A stretch of 64,000 nt of DNA, taken from contig NZ_CAJZAH010000003.1 of the NCBI RefSeq assembly GCF_914271545.1, forward strand, positions 496,001 to 560,000, in the 5' to 3' direction. Every line of letters starts with the position of its first letter. Position 1 is the first letter of the stretch. This document shows positions 1-8,549 of the stretch, in pieces. The position numbers were made by a program, and so were the translations under genes. The stretch is from Cupriavidus respiraculi (GTDB taxonomy: Bacteria > Pseudomonadota > Gammaproteobacteria > Burkholderiales > Burkholderiaceae). The notes below the pieces were generated by a model that saw only the letters and a program-made list of their open reading frames with translations, was not told the DNA's origin and did not search any database.

Positions 1-28
1 TGCTGGCGCTTTTGGGGTTGTTCCGGCC

Positions 29-57
29 TTCAAATAGAACGGTCGTTCAGTTATATT
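29..57 (+). promoter_or_regulatory. Candidate sigma-70 promoter with embedded palindrome, upstream of acyl-CoA ligase
   Basis: A TTCAAA element at 29-34 is separated by 17 bases from TATATT at 52-57, a good sigma-70-like layout. The spacer contains the perfect inverted repeat GAACG-GT-CGTTC (37-48), a shape typical of TetR-family operators. A repressor bound there would block the promoter. The regulator is not in view, and the assignment is inference from motif shape and spacing. Confidence 0.45.
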
Positions 58-109
58 GGCCCTTTCACCTTTCAGAGACCAGGTCGCAAAGACCGCCGAG
101 GAGACCTTC

Positions 110-1825
110 ATGCCGACACCACAGTCCGCGCGCCCGCACATGCAGTTCTGGCCCAAGCGCCTTCCGACCGAGATCGTCCTGCCGGAAACCTCGCTGTGGT
201 TCAACCTGGAGGTCTCGGCGCGGCGCTATGCGGACAAGGCGGCGATCCGCTACTTCGGCAATGCCATCACGTTCCGCGACCTGGAGGCCCAGGCCACGGC
301 GCTGGCGGGCTGGCTGCAGCGGGAGGCCGGCGTGGCCAAGGGCGACCGCGTGCTGCTCTACATGCAGAACTGCCCGCAGTTCATCCTGAGCTACTACGCA
401 ATCCTGCGCGCGGATGCGGTCGTGGTGCCGGTCAATCCGATGAACCGGGCCGAGGAGTTCAAGCACTACATCACCGACGCCCGGGCCAGCGTGGCCATCT
501 GCAGCGCCGATCTGGCGGGCGCGGTCGAGCAGTCCAACCAGGAGCTGCCCGAGGACCAGCGGCTGCGCCACGTGCTGGTCACGCAGTATGCCGACGCGCT
601 GCCGCCCAGCTACGAGCATCCCGAAGACGCGCCCCCTGCCTGGCTGACCGCCACCCATCCCCTGCCCGCCGGCGCCACGGCATGGGCGGACGCGATGGCC
701 GCCAACCACGCGCCGGGCCCGCACACCGCCGGCCCCGACGACATGGCGGTGATGCCGTACACCTCCGGCACGACGGGCTTTCCCAAGGGGTGCATCCATA
801 CCCACCGCTCGGTGATGCACAACGTGGTGGGCGGCGGCACGTGGTCGGGCAGCGGCGCGGAATCGGTGATCCTGTCGGTGCTGCCGCTGTTCCACGTGAC
901 CGGCATGCAGTACGGCATGAACGGTCCCATCTACAGCGGCGCCACCGTGGTGATGCTGCCGCGCTGGGACCGCGAAGTCGCCGGCCGGCTGATTTCTCGC
1001 TACAACGTCACGCACTGGACCAATATCCCGACCATGGTGATCGATTTCCTCGCCAGCCCCAATCTGGCTGAATTCGATCTGTCCAGCCTGCGCTATATCG
1101 GCGGCGGCGGCGCGGCCATGCCGCAGGCCATCGCCGAGCGCCTGCGCGAGCAGTTCGGCCTGGGCTACCTCGAAGGCTACGGGTTGTCCGAAACCATGGC
1201 GCCGACGCACAGCAACCCCTACGACCGCCCCAAGCTGCAATGCCTGGGGGTGCCGACCTTCAATACCGATGCGCGCGTGATCGACCCTGTCACGCTGAAG
1301 GAGCTGCCGCCGAACGAGGTGGGGGAAATCATTGTCAGCGGCCCGCAGGTGTTCAAGGGCTACTGGGGCAAGCCGGAGGCCACCGCCGAGGCCTTTATCG
1401 AGTTCGAGGGCAAGACCTTCTTCCGCACCGGCGACCTGGGCCGCATGGACGAGGAGGGCTACTACTTCATCACCGATCGCCTCAAGCGGATGATCAATGC
1501 CTCGGGCTTCAAGGTCTGGCCGGCCGAGGTGGAAAACCTGCTGTACAAGCATCCCGACGTGCAGGAGGCCTGCATCATCGGCACGCGCGACGCCTACCGC
1601 GGCGAGACGGTCAAGGCCGTGGTCGTGCTCAAGGCGCATGCGCGGGGCAAGACCACGCCCGAGGACATCGTGGCCTGGGCCAAGGACAACATGGCCGCCT
1701 ACAAGTATCCGCGCGTGGTCGAGTTCGTCGATGCGCTGCCCAAGTCGGGCACCGGCAAGGTGATGTGGCGCCATCTGCAGGAAAGCGAGAACGCCCGCAA
1801 CGCGGCCAGCAAGATCGAGGTATAG
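110..1825 (+). CDS. AMP-dependent acyl-CoA synthetase/ligase (fatty-acid CoA ligase type)
   Basis: This 571-aa protein activates a carboxylic acid, probably a fatty or aryl acid, to its acyl-adenylate and then its CoA thioester. The ANL-superfamily motifs are in order: P-loop YTSGTTGFPKG at residues 217-227, GYGLSET at 356-362, the TGD motif at 440-442, and the C-terminal lysine motif PKSGTGK ending at Lys550. Length fits medium/long-chain acyl-CoA ligases. The ATG at 110 is chosen over one 54 bases upstream because a GAGGAG ribosome site lies just before it and the family's N-terminus begins there. The gene stands alone, converging on an ankyrin gene, under a promoter carrying a palindrome. 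Substrate cannot be read from sequence. Confidence 0.93.
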   Translation: MPTPQSARPHMQFWPKRLPTEIVLPETSLWFNLEVSARRYADKAAIRYFGNAITFRDLEAQATALAGWLQREAGVAKGDRVLLYMQNCPQFILSYYAILRADAVVVPVNPMNRAEEFKHYITDARASVAICSADLAGAVEQSNQELPEDQRLRHVLVTQYADALPPSYEHPEDAPPAWLTATHPLPAGATAWADAMAANHAPGPHTAGPDDMAVMPYTSGTTGFPKGCIHTHRSVMHNVVGGGTWSGSGAESVILSVLPLFHVTGMQYGMNGPIYSGATVVMLPRWDREVAGRLISRYNVTHWTNIPTMVIDFLASPNLAEFDLSSLRYIGGGGAAMPQAIAERLREQFGLGYLEGYGLSETMAPTHSNPYDRPKLQCLGVPTFNTDARVIDPVTLKELPPNEVGEIIVSGPQVFKGYWGKPEATAEAFIEFEGKTFFRTGDLGRMDEEGYYFITDRLKRMINASGFKVWPAEVENLLYKHPDVQEACIIGTRDAYRGETVKAVVVLKAHARGKTTPEDIVAWAKDNMAAYKYPRVVEFVDALPKSGTGKVMWRHLQESENARNAASKIEV

Positions 1826-1852
1826 CCCACAACTCGCACGGGACGCCGCGGC

Positions 1853-2662
1853 TCAGTGGCCGCGCGCCCGCATCAGCGTCTTGACCATGGTCTTGTAGCC
1901 GCGCTCGCGCGCATGGCGCGTGGGCGTGACGCCGTCGTGGTCGGCCAGGTTCGCGTCGGCGCCGGCATCGATCAGCAACTGCACCACCTCCTCGTAGCGC
2001 GCGCTGCCGTCGCCCAGCACGATGGCTTCGAGCAGCGGGGTCCAGCCTAGCGCGTTGACGTGATCCACGGGAACGCCGGCGCGCAGCAGCAGCTTTACCA
2101 TCTCCCGGTCGCCATGCTGGCAGGCCGCCGTCAGCGCGGTGCCGCGATAGCGGTCGGTGCTGCGCAGGTCGGCTCCGCCGCGGTCGATCGCCACGCGCAC
2201 CACGCTCAGTTGCCCGGTGGCCGCGGCCAGCAGGAAGGCGCTGTTGGCGTCCCGATCCTTGTGATTGACGTCCGCGCCGGCGTGGACCAGGGCCGCGGCG
2301 ACATCGCCGTGGCGCTGGTAGACCGCCGCGAGCAGGGCGCTGCGCCCGCGCTCGTCCACCGACCGCGGCGAGGCGCCCGCGGTGAGCAGGCGCCGCACCA
2401 GTTCGAGATCGCCCATCGAGGCCGCCGTGATCAGATTGCGGTCCAGCGCGCTGATGTCGTGCTGGCGGGGGGTGGTGGCGGCGCCGGCGGCGGGCGAGGG
2501 TGGGGAAGGCATGGAGCGCGGCGCGGGCACCGTGCCGGCGGGGCGCGCCGCGAGAGACGCGCCGCCCGGCCCGGCGAGCAGGGCGCCGCCCATCAGCAGG
2601 CCGCCGAGCCCCAGCACTTCGGCCACGAGCAGAGGGCGGGGGCGGGCGGCGCGGCGGGTCAT
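1853..2662 (-). CDS. Ankyrin-repeat protein with N-terminal signal/anchor
   Basis: This 269-aa protein begins with basic residues and then a hydrophobic stretch (about residues 10-35) that looks like a signal peptide or membrane anchor. A Pro/Ala-rich linker follows. From about residue 75 there are four to five ankyrin repeats with phrases such as AASMGDLELVRRLLTAGA and LLLRAGVPVDHVNALGWTPL. It is probably a periplasmic or membrane-tethered binding module; the partner is unknown. The ATG at 2662 was chosen because the hydrophobic segment follows directly, whereas an upstream extension would be Arg/Pro-rich and would overlap the preceding chaC gene. It lies 85 bases downstream of chaC on the same strand. 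Confidence 0.85.
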   Translation of the reverse strand: MTRRAARPRPLLVAEVLGLGGLLMGGALLAGPGGASLAARPAGTVPAPRSMPSPPSPAAGAATTPRQHDISALDRNLITAASMGDLELVRRLLTAGASPRSVDERGRSALLAAVYQRHGDVAAALVHAGADVNHKDRDANSAFLLAAATGQLSVVRVAIDRGGADLRSTDRYRGTALTAACQHGDREMVKLLLRAGVPVDHVNALGWTPLLEAIVLGDGSARYEEVVQLLIDAGADANLADHDGVTPTRHARERGYKTMVKTLMRARGH

Positions 2663-2747
2663 GATGGGTTGCGCGTATCGGGCGTCGGGATTGACCGGCT
2701 GGCTGGCATCGGGCGGTCGGCGGACATGGTGCGCGTTGCCCCGGGAC

Positions 2748-3464
2748 TCAGGCGGTCTCGGGGACGCCGGGCGCGGCCGTCGTCGCGCCGCCGTCGTCCT
2801 GCTGCAGCTGGCGCCACAGCCGTCCCAGGTAGGGATCGTCGACGCCGTTGGTCGCCAGTCCGAGCAGCGTCTGCTGCAGGTACTCGCGCGCCGGACCGTA
2901 CAGGCCGCAGGCATCGCGCAGGCAATCCACCACCCGCTGGTCCGGCAGCCGCCCGGCATAGGCCTCGTGGGCGCGGTTCATCACGAAGGCCAGCGCGCGC
3001 TGCGGCGCGTGGCTCCCGCCGAGCTTTACCCGCAGCCAGCGCGGATGGTAGGCGCCGGTCATCATCTCCCGCCGCCACAGCATGCGGAATTCCTGCTCGA
3101 TCAGATGCCCTGGAATGCGAAAGACGATGCCCTGGCAGGAGCCGCCGCGGTCCAGCCCCAGCACCAGCCCGGGCTTTTCCCAGGTGCCGCGGTTGATGCG
3201 GGAGTACAGGTAGAAGCCCCGGTGATAGCCGTGCACGGTGGCCAGCTGGCGGTCGGTGTGGACCACCATCGGGTTCCAGATCAGCGAGCCGTAGCCGAAC
3301 AGCCAGACATCGCCGCCCAGGTCCGCATCCGCGGGCTTGCTGCCCAGCGTGCTGCGCATGGACTGTTCGAGCGCTTCTTCGGGAAGCAGCGAGGAAGCCA
3401 CCGGCGTGCTGCACAACGAAGCGCGAAGACGGTCGGATTCGAGGTCTTGTCGGGTGATCGCCAT
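2748..3464 (-). CDS. chaC: Gamma-glutamylcyclotransferase, ChaC family
   Basis: This 238-aa protein belongs to the ChaC family, which cleaves the gamma-glutamyl group of glutathione to give 5-oxoproline and Cys-Gly in the cytoplasm. The family signature FGYGSLIWNP is at residues 56-65. The RREM motif near Glu133 is where the catalytic glutamate is expected. Length agrees with bacterial ChaC proteins. The ATG at 3464 is preferred over one six codons upstream, which has no better ribosome site. It is probably transcribed together with the downstream ankyrin gene. Confidence 0.92.
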   Translation of the reverse strand: MAITRQDLESDRLRASLCSTPVASSLLPEEALEQSMRSTLGSKPADADLGGDVWLFGYGSLIWNPMVVHTDRQLATVHGYHRGFYLYSRINRGTWEKPGLVLGLDRGGSCQGIVFRIPGHLIEQEFRMLWRREMMTGAYHPRWLRVKLGGSHAPQRALAFVMNRAHEAYAGRLPDQRVVDCLRDACGLYGPAREYLQQTLLGLATNGVDDPYLGRLWRQLQQDDGGATTAAPGVPETA

Positions 3465-3573
3465 GGCGCAAGGATAATCCAAAGGCGTCGGCTCGTTGCC
3501 GATGCCGGCGCGCCCGGCATGGGAAATCGCATCACGGGCCGCCGGGTGTCGGCCGCCGGCAACGCCATGTCCT

Positions 3574-3596
3574 TACAATGGGAGCTCAACCAGGAG
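3574..3596 (+). promoter_or_regulatory. -10 element and ribosome site for the 106-aa protein
   Basis: A TACAAT hexamer (3574-3579) lies 25 bases before the ATG at 3605. A strong CAGGAG Shine-Dalgarno sequence (3591-3596) lies 8 bases before it. No convincing -35 box is visible. Confidence 0.45.
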
Positions 3597-3604
3597 AAAA
3601 CACT

Positions 3605-3925
3605 ATGGCTCGCACCCTCACGGTCGCCTTTGGCAACGGCAAGGAATACGCCTATACCGTCGGCGACGCGGATCTGGCGGACATCGGCGACGATGCCGCG
3701 TGGGCGTGGTTCGATCGGGAATATGCGGAACTGGACTGCCAGGCGTCGAGCCCGGTGGGCAAGGTGCTGGTCATCGACAAGATCCTCAACGTGGCCAAGT
3801 TCTCGGGAGAACAGCGCTTCGTCGGGGACGAGGCATGGGCTCGTCAGTATGCCCGGCATGCCGCCCATCTGCTGGGCCGGGAACGCGTGCGCGTCGACGT
3901 GGGCAACGCGTCCATCAACTTCTAG
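3605..3925 (+). CDS. Conserved hypothetical protein, 106 aa
   Basis: This is a small, acidic, soluble protein with no signal peptide, membrane segment or cysteine-pair motif. I do not recognise the family. The first half has an alternating strand-like pattern (MARTLTVAFGNGKEYAYTV) and the middle is rich in Asp and Trp (DDAAWAWFDREYAELD). The start is fixed by the CAGGAG site just upstream. Coding potential is supported by GC-rich third positions matching neighbouring genes. A palindromic repeat lies right after the stop. No function is proposed. Confidence 0.75.
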   Translation: MARTLTVAFGNGKEYAYTVGDADLADIGDDAAWAWFDREYAELDCQASSPVGKVLVIDKILNVAKFSGEQRFVGDEAWARQYARHAAHLLGRERVRVDVGNASINF

Positions 3926-3943
3926 TACCCCGGAGCAGTGCCG

Positions 3944-3985
3944 CCCTTCTCCCGCCAGCGGGAGAAGGGCCGGGGATGAGGGTGA
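3944..3985 (-). repeat. REP-like palindromic intergenic repeat, copy 1
   Basis: The stem CCCTTCTCCCGC / GCGGGAGAAGGG (3944-3969) is perfect and is followed by a tail that reads CTCACCCTCATCCCCGG on the minus strand. The same stem-plus-tail unit recurs at 4520, 26972 and 48117. It sits between converging genes and may also end transcription. Confidence 0.75.
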
Positions 3986-4040
3986 GCGCCTGTTCAGAGC
4001 CCCTGGACGTTCGCGGCTTCCAGGGCCCGGACAGCTGCCT

Positions 4041-4388
4041 TCAGACCCCCAGCAGCTCCACTTCGAACAGCAGGGTCGCATTCGGCGGAATCACGCCGCC
4101 GGCGCCGCGCGCGCCGTAGCCAAGGTCCGCCGGAATCACCAGGCGGCGGGTACCGCCGACCTTCATGCCCTGCACGCCTTCGTCCCAGCCGCGAATCACA
4201 TGGCCGGCGCCGAGCGGGAACACGAACGGGTCGTTGCGATCCTTGCTCGAGTCGAACTTGCGGCCGGCCTGGCCATTCTCGTACAGCCAGCCGGTGTAGT
4301 GCACGGTCACATGCTTGCCTGCCGTGGCTTCGTCGCCCGAACCGGTGACGGTGTCTTCGTACTGCAGGCCAGAGGGAGTGGTGTTCAT
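4041..4388 (-). CDS. FKBP-type peptidyl-prolyl cis-trans isomerase
   Basis: This 115-aa single-domain FKBP should catalyse cis/trans isomerisation at proline bonds and help protein folding in the cytoplasm, since no signal peptide is present. Family landmarks are [10 protein letters not shown] near residue 29, [17 protein letters not shown] in the centre, and the ending [16 protein letters not shown]. Length matches minimal bacterial FKBPs. The ATG at 4388 gives the standard N-terminus; the longer frame is Arg/Ala-rich and crosses a palindromic repeat. Confidence 0.95.
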   Translation of the reverse strand: MNTTPSGLQYEDTVTGSGDEATAGKHVTVHYTGWLYENGQAGRKFDSSKDRNDPFVFPLGAGHVIRGWDEGVQGMKVGGTRRLVIPADLGYGARGAGGVIPPNATLLFEVELLGV

Positions 4389-4519
4389 GGAAATATCCTT
4401 GCGCTGATGAGCCGGGCCGCGAAACAGGAGGGGCGCGGCCGGAGCCGGCAGTGTACTGGAAAAGGGTGCGGGGGCTTCATCGCCCACGGTCCATCGCGCC
4501 GATCGCGCGGTCACCGTCG

Positions 4520-4553
4520 TCCCCCGGCCCTTCGCCCGATGGCGGGAGAAAGG
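4520..4553 (+). repeat. REP-like palindromic intergenic repeat, copy 2
   Basis: The sequence has the same CCCCCGG tail and a degenerate stem (CCCTTCGCCCG / GGCGGGAGAAAGG) as the other copies. It lies between the yaeQ stop and the FKBP start, in an intergenic stretch of about 170 bases. Confidence 0.6.
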
Positions 4554-4562
4554 AGGACCCGG

Positions 4563-5123
4563 TCAGTAGCCCGACCCCGCCTGCCCCCGCTGCCATGCGT
4601 CCAGCGTGAGCTGGACATTGCGCTCATCGTCGCTGACCCAGATCTCGCCATCCTGGATCGTCACCGACAGGCGCATGGCGCGCTGCGCCATGCCGGCAAG
4701 GGCGTCGACCGCGTCGCCGGGCACGTTGTACACCGTGACGTTGCGCAGCTTGCCGGCCTTGCCCGCCATGCCTTTCCACCATTCACGGGCGCTCGCCGCC
4801 TGGTACGTGAATACCGTGACGCGGCCGGCGCGGGCGGCGGCGCGCTTCAGGCGCGTCTCGTCCGGTTGGCCCAGGTCGATCCAGTGGGCGATCTCGTCGG
4901 TGAGCGTCTTTTCCCACAGGTCAGGCTCGTCCGGCTCATCGAGCCCGCGGGTAAAGGTGAGCGCCTCGCTGGCCTCGGCGGCGAAGGCGAGCACGCGGAT
5001 CATCATGCGCGCGTCGTTCTCGGACGGGTGCTTGGCGATGGTCAGCGCGTGGTTGCCGTAGTAGTGCCGGTCCATGTCGGATACCGACAGCTCGACCTTG
5101 TAGATGGTGGATTTCAGTGCCAT
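4563..5123 (-). CDS. yaeQ: YaeQ family protein
   Basis: This 186-aa protein matches the YaeQ family, which has a PD-(D/E)XK nuclease-like fold. Its exact role is unsettled; the E. coli member was linked to suppression of transcript-elongation defects. Typical features are the start MALKSTIYKVELSVSDMDR, the central segment ending LWEKTLTDEIAHWIDLGQP, and the C-terminal IWVSDDERNVQLTLDAW. Length is normal for the family. The ATG at 5123 is the conserved start. It is followed by the FKBP gene about 175 bases downstream. Confidence 0.93.
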   Translation of the reverse strand: MALKSTIYKVELSVSDMDRHYYGNHALTIAKHPSENDARMMIRVLAFAAEASEALTFTRGLDEPDEPDLWEKTLTDEIAHWIDLGQPDETRLKRAAARAGRVTVFTYQAASAREWWKGMAGKAGKLRNVTVYNVPGDAVDALAGMAQRAMRLSVTIQDGEIWVSDDERNVQLTLDAWQRGQAGSGY

Positions 5124-5241
5124 GGAGGTTGGCTCGCGCGCAGGCGGGCCGCAGGGAAAGGCCGCATCATACGCCGCTCGCCGGCGTGGCGGACGGTGCA
5201 TCGCCGCGGCGGCGGCGATGCAACCATGGCGTGCCGGCGTA

Positions 5242-5565
5242 TCAGCGCGGCTTGCGGTATTCGTTGAAGTAGAAGCGGACCAGCGCGGAGGCGAACAGCA
5301 GACCGAGGAAGGCGGCGGCCACGACCATGGCCTGCCCGGCGGCGCTGCCGATCTGGCCGTCCAGGCCCAGGCCGATGAGCCGGCCGACCACCAGCACCGT
5401 GAGCAGCGACATGAGCAGGGCGCTGCGCCCGTAGGTGCGCACTACCCATCCGGGGAAATTGCGCACCAGATGCTGCATGAAATCCAGCGGAATGCTGCAT
5501 ATCAAGCACGCGCCGGCGGCAGCCAGTGAAGCCGCCACCACATCCCCAACCCCAATCCCGATCAT
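5242..5565 (-). CDS. Small inner-membrane protein, 107 aa
   Basis: The protein has about three hydrophobic segments (near residues 5-25, 46-65 and 75-95) separated by short basic loops, and ends FYFNEYRKPR. I do not recognise the family; it is probably an integral inner-membrane protein. The ATG at 5565 is chosen because the longer frame would translate through a terminator-like hairpin at 5582-5607. Nothing nearby suggests a specific role. Confidence 0.65.
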   Translation of the reverse strand: MIGIGVGDVVAASLAAAGACLICSIPLDFMQHLVRNFPGWVVRTYGRSALLMSLLTVLVVGRLIGLGLDGQIGSAAGQAMVVAAAFLGLLFASALVRFYFNEYRKPR

Positions 5566-5581
5566 GTCTTCCCGTCCGACC

Positions 5582-5607
5582 AAAAAGCGGCCGTCGAAGG
5601 CGGCCGC
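5582..5607 (-). terminator. Rho-independent terminator after the MAPEG gene
   Basis: On the minus strand the stem GCGGCCG / CGGCCGC with a 7-base loop is followed by five T residues. It lies about 85 bases past the MAPEG stop and just before the next gene's start. Confidence 0.65.
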
Positions 5608-5693
5608 GAAAACAAGCAAACCGCTGATTCTACAGAAGATTTCGGGTTTGTAGCGAGCGCCGCGCGCACTGTTGCGGCGTCGCAGCGGATGCC

Positions 5694-6077
5694 TCAGCCG
5701 GTCAGCGCGGGCAGCAGGAAGATGCCGATCGTGCAGAGCATGCCGATGGTCCAGCAGAGGGTGCGCAGGGTGGCACGGTCGGCGATATAGCAGGCGGTAT
5801 AAAGCACGCGCATCACGACGAACAGGATGGCCAGTTCATCGATACGGGCCTGCGGCGCTTGCAGATGGCTGGCCGTCAGCACGGCGGCGGCGAAGAAGGG
5901 AAACGCCTCGAAGTGATTCCGGTGGGCGAGGTCGGCGCGGCGCGCCCGTCCGCTCTGGCGGTCCAGCCAGGCGCGCGGGTCGTGATTGTCGAAGCTCTTG
6001 CCGCCGGCCTTGGCGATGGCGACCGTGGCCACGGGAAGCAGCCCCGCCAGCAGCACGCACCAGAAAGCGATCGGCAT
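5694..6077 (-). CDS. MAPEG family membrane protein
   Basis: This 127-aa protein has four predicted membrane helices and the MAPEG pattern: an N-terminal helix, then RADLAHRNHFEAFPFFAAAVL, and later LFVVMRVLYTACYIADR. Eukaryotic MAPEG proteins are glutathione-dependent transferases or leukotriene enzymes; most bacterial ones are uncharacterised. An AAAGGA ribosome site precedes the ATG. It is the last gene of a minus-strand run (glnS, S4 protein, MAPEG) and is followed by a terminator. Confidence 0.9.
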   Translation of the reverse strand: MPIAFWCVLLAGLLPVATVAIAKAGGKSFDNHDPRAWLDRQSGRARRADLAHRNHFEAFPFFAAAVLTASHLQAPQARIDELAILFVVMRVLYTACYIADRATLRTLCWTIGMLCTIGIFLLPALTG

Positions 6078-6187
6078 GATGTGGTCCTTTCGTTGTGGCC
6101 GGCCCCGCCGGAAAGCGGGGCCGGCGCGGCGAACGCCGCCGAAGGGCGTTCGCCGGTTGCGGGAAGGCCGCGCGCCGGGCGGCCGCG

Positions 6188-6406
6188 TCAGGCGGCGACC
6201 ACGCGGATCGCCACGCCGGGCAGGCGCACCACCTGGCCGGCGCGGATCTTGGCGGTCTTGCGCGATTCCGGGGCGCCGTCGACGGTGACCTCGCCAGCGG
6301 CGACCAGCGCCTTGCCGGCGCCGCCGCTTTCACAGACGCCGGTCAGCTTCAGCAGGTCATTCAAGGCGATATGCTCGCCCTTGAGCGGAAAGGTAATGGA
6401 CTGCAT
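6188..6406 (-). CDS. S4-domain RNA-binding protein (YbcJ-like)
   Basis: This 72-aa protein is a single S4 domain. It has the pattern IALNDLLKLTGVCESGGAGK, then GEVTVDGAPESRK, then the basic segment IRAGQVVRL. The family binds RNA and is linked to ribosome assembly or quality control. It lies 54 bases downstream of glnS on the same strand, so co-transcription is likely. Confidence 0.9.
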   Translation of the reverse strand: MQSITFPLKGEHIALNDLLKLTGVCESGGAGKALVAAGEVTVDGAPESRKTAKIRAGQVVRLPGVAIRVVAA

Positions 6407-6460
6407 GGATGCTGCTTTTCCTCGCGGACAGGTTGGCGCCGGCGGCGCGGGTTCGACGGC

Positions 6461-8203
6461 TTACTTGCCCCAGCTGTCCTTGAGGCCGACGATGCGGTTG
6501 AAGACCGGCTTGCCGGGCTTCGAATCGACGCGGTCCGCCACGAAATAGCCGTGGCGCTCGAACTGGAAGCGGTCCTCCGGCTGTGCCTCGCGCAGGCCCG
6601 GCTCCAGGTAGGCGGTGACGACCTTCTTGGAGTCGGCATTGAGCGCGTCCAGGAAGTTCTTTCCGCCCGCGTCGGGATGCGGGTCGCTGAACAGCCGGTC
6701 ATACAGCCGCACTTCGGCCTCCAGCGCGTGCGGCGCGCTGACCCAGTGGATATTGCCCTTGACCTTGACGCTGTCCGCGCCCGGCGTGCCGCTCTTGGTC
6801 TCGGGCAGGTAGTTGGCATGCACGGCCACCACGTTGCCGTCTGCATCCTTGTCCACGCCCGTGCATTCGATCACGTAGCCGTAGCGCAGCCGCACCTTGT
6901 TGCCGGGGAACAGGCGGAAATAGCCCTTCGGCGGCGTTTCGTTGAAGTCCTCGCGCTCGATCCACAGCTCGCGCGACAGCGGAAACACGCGCTTGCCCAG
7001 CTCGGGCAGCTTGGGGTGCACGGGGGCCGAGCATTCCTCGCTCTGGCCTTCCGGGTAGTTGTCCAGGATCAGCTTGAGCGGATCGAGCACCGCCACGCCG
7101 CGCGGCGCGCGGGCATCGAGGTCGTCGCGCACCGCGCCCTCGAGCGTGCTCATGTCGATCCAGCTGTCGGACTTGGCCACGCCGACGCGGTCGCAGAACA
7201 GCTGGATCGATTCGGGGGTATAGCCGCGCCGGCGCACGCCGACGATGGTGGGCATGCGGGGATCGTCCCAGCCGTCCACGCGGCCTTCGTTGACCAGTTG
7301 CAGCAGCTTGCGCTTGCTGGTGATGGCGTAGGTCAGGTTCAGGCGGGCGAATTCGTACTGGTGCGGCAGCGGCTCGGAGAGCGCGCCGCAATCGCGCAGC
7401 TGGGCCAGCACCCAGTCGTACAGCGGGCGGTTGTTCTCGAACTCCAGCGTGCACAGCGAGTGCGAGATGTTCTCCAGCGCGTCCGAGATGCAATGGGTGA
7501 AGTCGTACATCGGATAGATGCACCACTTGTCGCCGGTCCGGTGATGGTGGGCGTGGCGGATGCGATAGAGCACCGGGTCGCGCATCACGATATTGGGCGC
7601 GCTCATGTCGATCTTGGCGCGCAGCACGTGTTCGCCGTCGGCGTACTTGCCGTCGCGCATCTCGCGGAACAGCCGCAGGTTCTCCTCGACGCTGCGGTCG
7701 CGGAACGGCGAGGGCTTGCCGACCTCGGCGAAGTTGCCGCGATTGGCGGCGATCTGCTCGGCGCTCTGGCTGTCGACATAGGCAACGCCGCGCTCGATCA
7801 GCTTCTCGGCGAAGGCGTAGAGCTGGTCGAAGTAGTCGCTGGCGTAGTACAGGTGGTTGCCGCCTTCGTCCTCCCAGCGGAAGCCCAGCCAGTGCACCGC
7901 GTCGATGATGGAATCGACGTATTCGGTGTCTTCCTTGACCGGGTTGGTGTCGTCGAAGCGCAGGTGGCAGCGGCCGCCGTAGTCGCGCGCCAGGCCGAAG
8001 TTCAGGCAGATGCTTTTGGCATGGCCGATATGCAGGTAGCCGTTGGGCTCCGGCGGGAAACGGGTGATGACCGGCGGCAGCGGCTGGCCCTGCGCGTTCT
8101 TGCGGCCGGCGTAGGAACCGGCGGCGAGATCCTGGTCGATGATGCTGCGCAGGAAGTTGGAGGCGGCGGGCGTGCTGTCGTTGGCTTTCGGGTCGTGGCT
8201 CAT
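6461..8203 (-). CDS. glnS: Glutaminyl-tRNA synthetase
   Basis: This 580-aa class I synthetase charges tRNA-Gln. The nucleotide-binding motif HIGH is at residues 58-61 in the family context [16 protein letters not shown], and the second ATP motif appears as ITSKRKL in the middle, a form of the KMSKS loop seen in GlnRS. The C-terminal anticodon-binding beta-barrels are present. It begins a run that continues into the S4 and MAPEG genes. The presence of a dedicated GlnRS fits a beta/gammaproteobacterium. Confidence 0.98.
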   Translation of the reverse strand: MSHDPKANDSTPAASNFLRSIIDQDLAAGSYAGRKNAQGQPLPPVITRFPPEPNGYLHIGHAKSICLNFGLARDYGGRCHLRFDDTNPVKEDTEYVDSIIDAVHWLGFRWEDEGGNHLYYASDYFDQLYAFAEKLIERGVAYVDSQSAEQIAANRGNFAEVGKPSPFRDRSVEENLRLFREMRDGKYADGEHVLRAKIDMSAPNIVMRDPVLYRIRHAHHHRTGDKWCIYPMYDFTHCISDALENISHSLCTLEFENNRPLYDWVLAQLRDCGALSEPLPHQYEFARLNLTYAITSKRKLLQLVNEGRVDGWDDPRMPTIVGVRRRGYTPESIQLFCDRVGVAKSDSWIDMSTLEGAVRDDLDARAPRGVAVLDPLKLILDNYPEGQSEECSAPVHPKLPELGKRVFPLSRELWIEREDFNETPPKGYFRLFPGNKVRLRYGYVIECTGVDKDADGNVVAVHANYLPETKSGTPGADSVKVKGNIHWVSAPHALEAEVRLYDRLFSDPHPDAGGKNFLDALNADSKKVVTAYLEPGLREAQPEDRFQFERHGYFVADRVDSKPGKPVFNRIVGLKDSWGK

Positions 8204-8549
8204 GGTTGCGCCGTGGTGCGGCTCGATGTGCTGGCGGGTTAGGCCTGGTATGTCGTTGCTAGGCGTTGGGTGCCGGCGGTGCGCGTCCGGGGCCGATGGC
8301 CCCGCGCACGCCGCAATACCGCATAAAACGCCGGATCAAGGATTTTACCGTGCCGGCGGCCCGGTGCGCTCGAATCGGTTGAGGGGCAATGTCCGCGCTG
8401 CTCGTCGTGATGGCGCCGGTGGCCGCGCGATGGCCGCCTGCGCCGGCGGGGATGCCGCGTTAGCATAGGCGGGAAACGTCAGACTCGCGCTTGCCTCTCG
8501 CGCCTTCCTCTCGCGCTTCCGGCCACCATTCCCTTTCCGAAGGTCCGCC
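8204..8549. other. Divergent intergenic region between glnS and a CoA-transferase, with strong hairpin
   Basis: No gene is seen in these 346 bases. An almost perfect hairpin (8279-8309) pairs GTGCGC with GCGCAC and GGGGCC with GGCCCC around a 3-base loop. It lies about 75 bases upstream of glnS, in what should be its leader. No T-run follows, so it is not a standard terminator. Promoters for both flanking genes must lie here, but I cannot place them with confidence. Confidence 0.5.

Noticed and set aside
2382-5267. Plus-strand open frame of 961 codons
   Set aside because: It runs across the ankyrin, ChaC, FKBP and YaeQ genes on the opposite strand and the real 106-aa gene in another frame.
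5608-5693. Possible tRNA or small RNA between small membrane genes
   Set aside because: No cloverleaf arms or T-loop GTTCRANNC motif found; only the terminator hairpin at 5582-5607 is supported.
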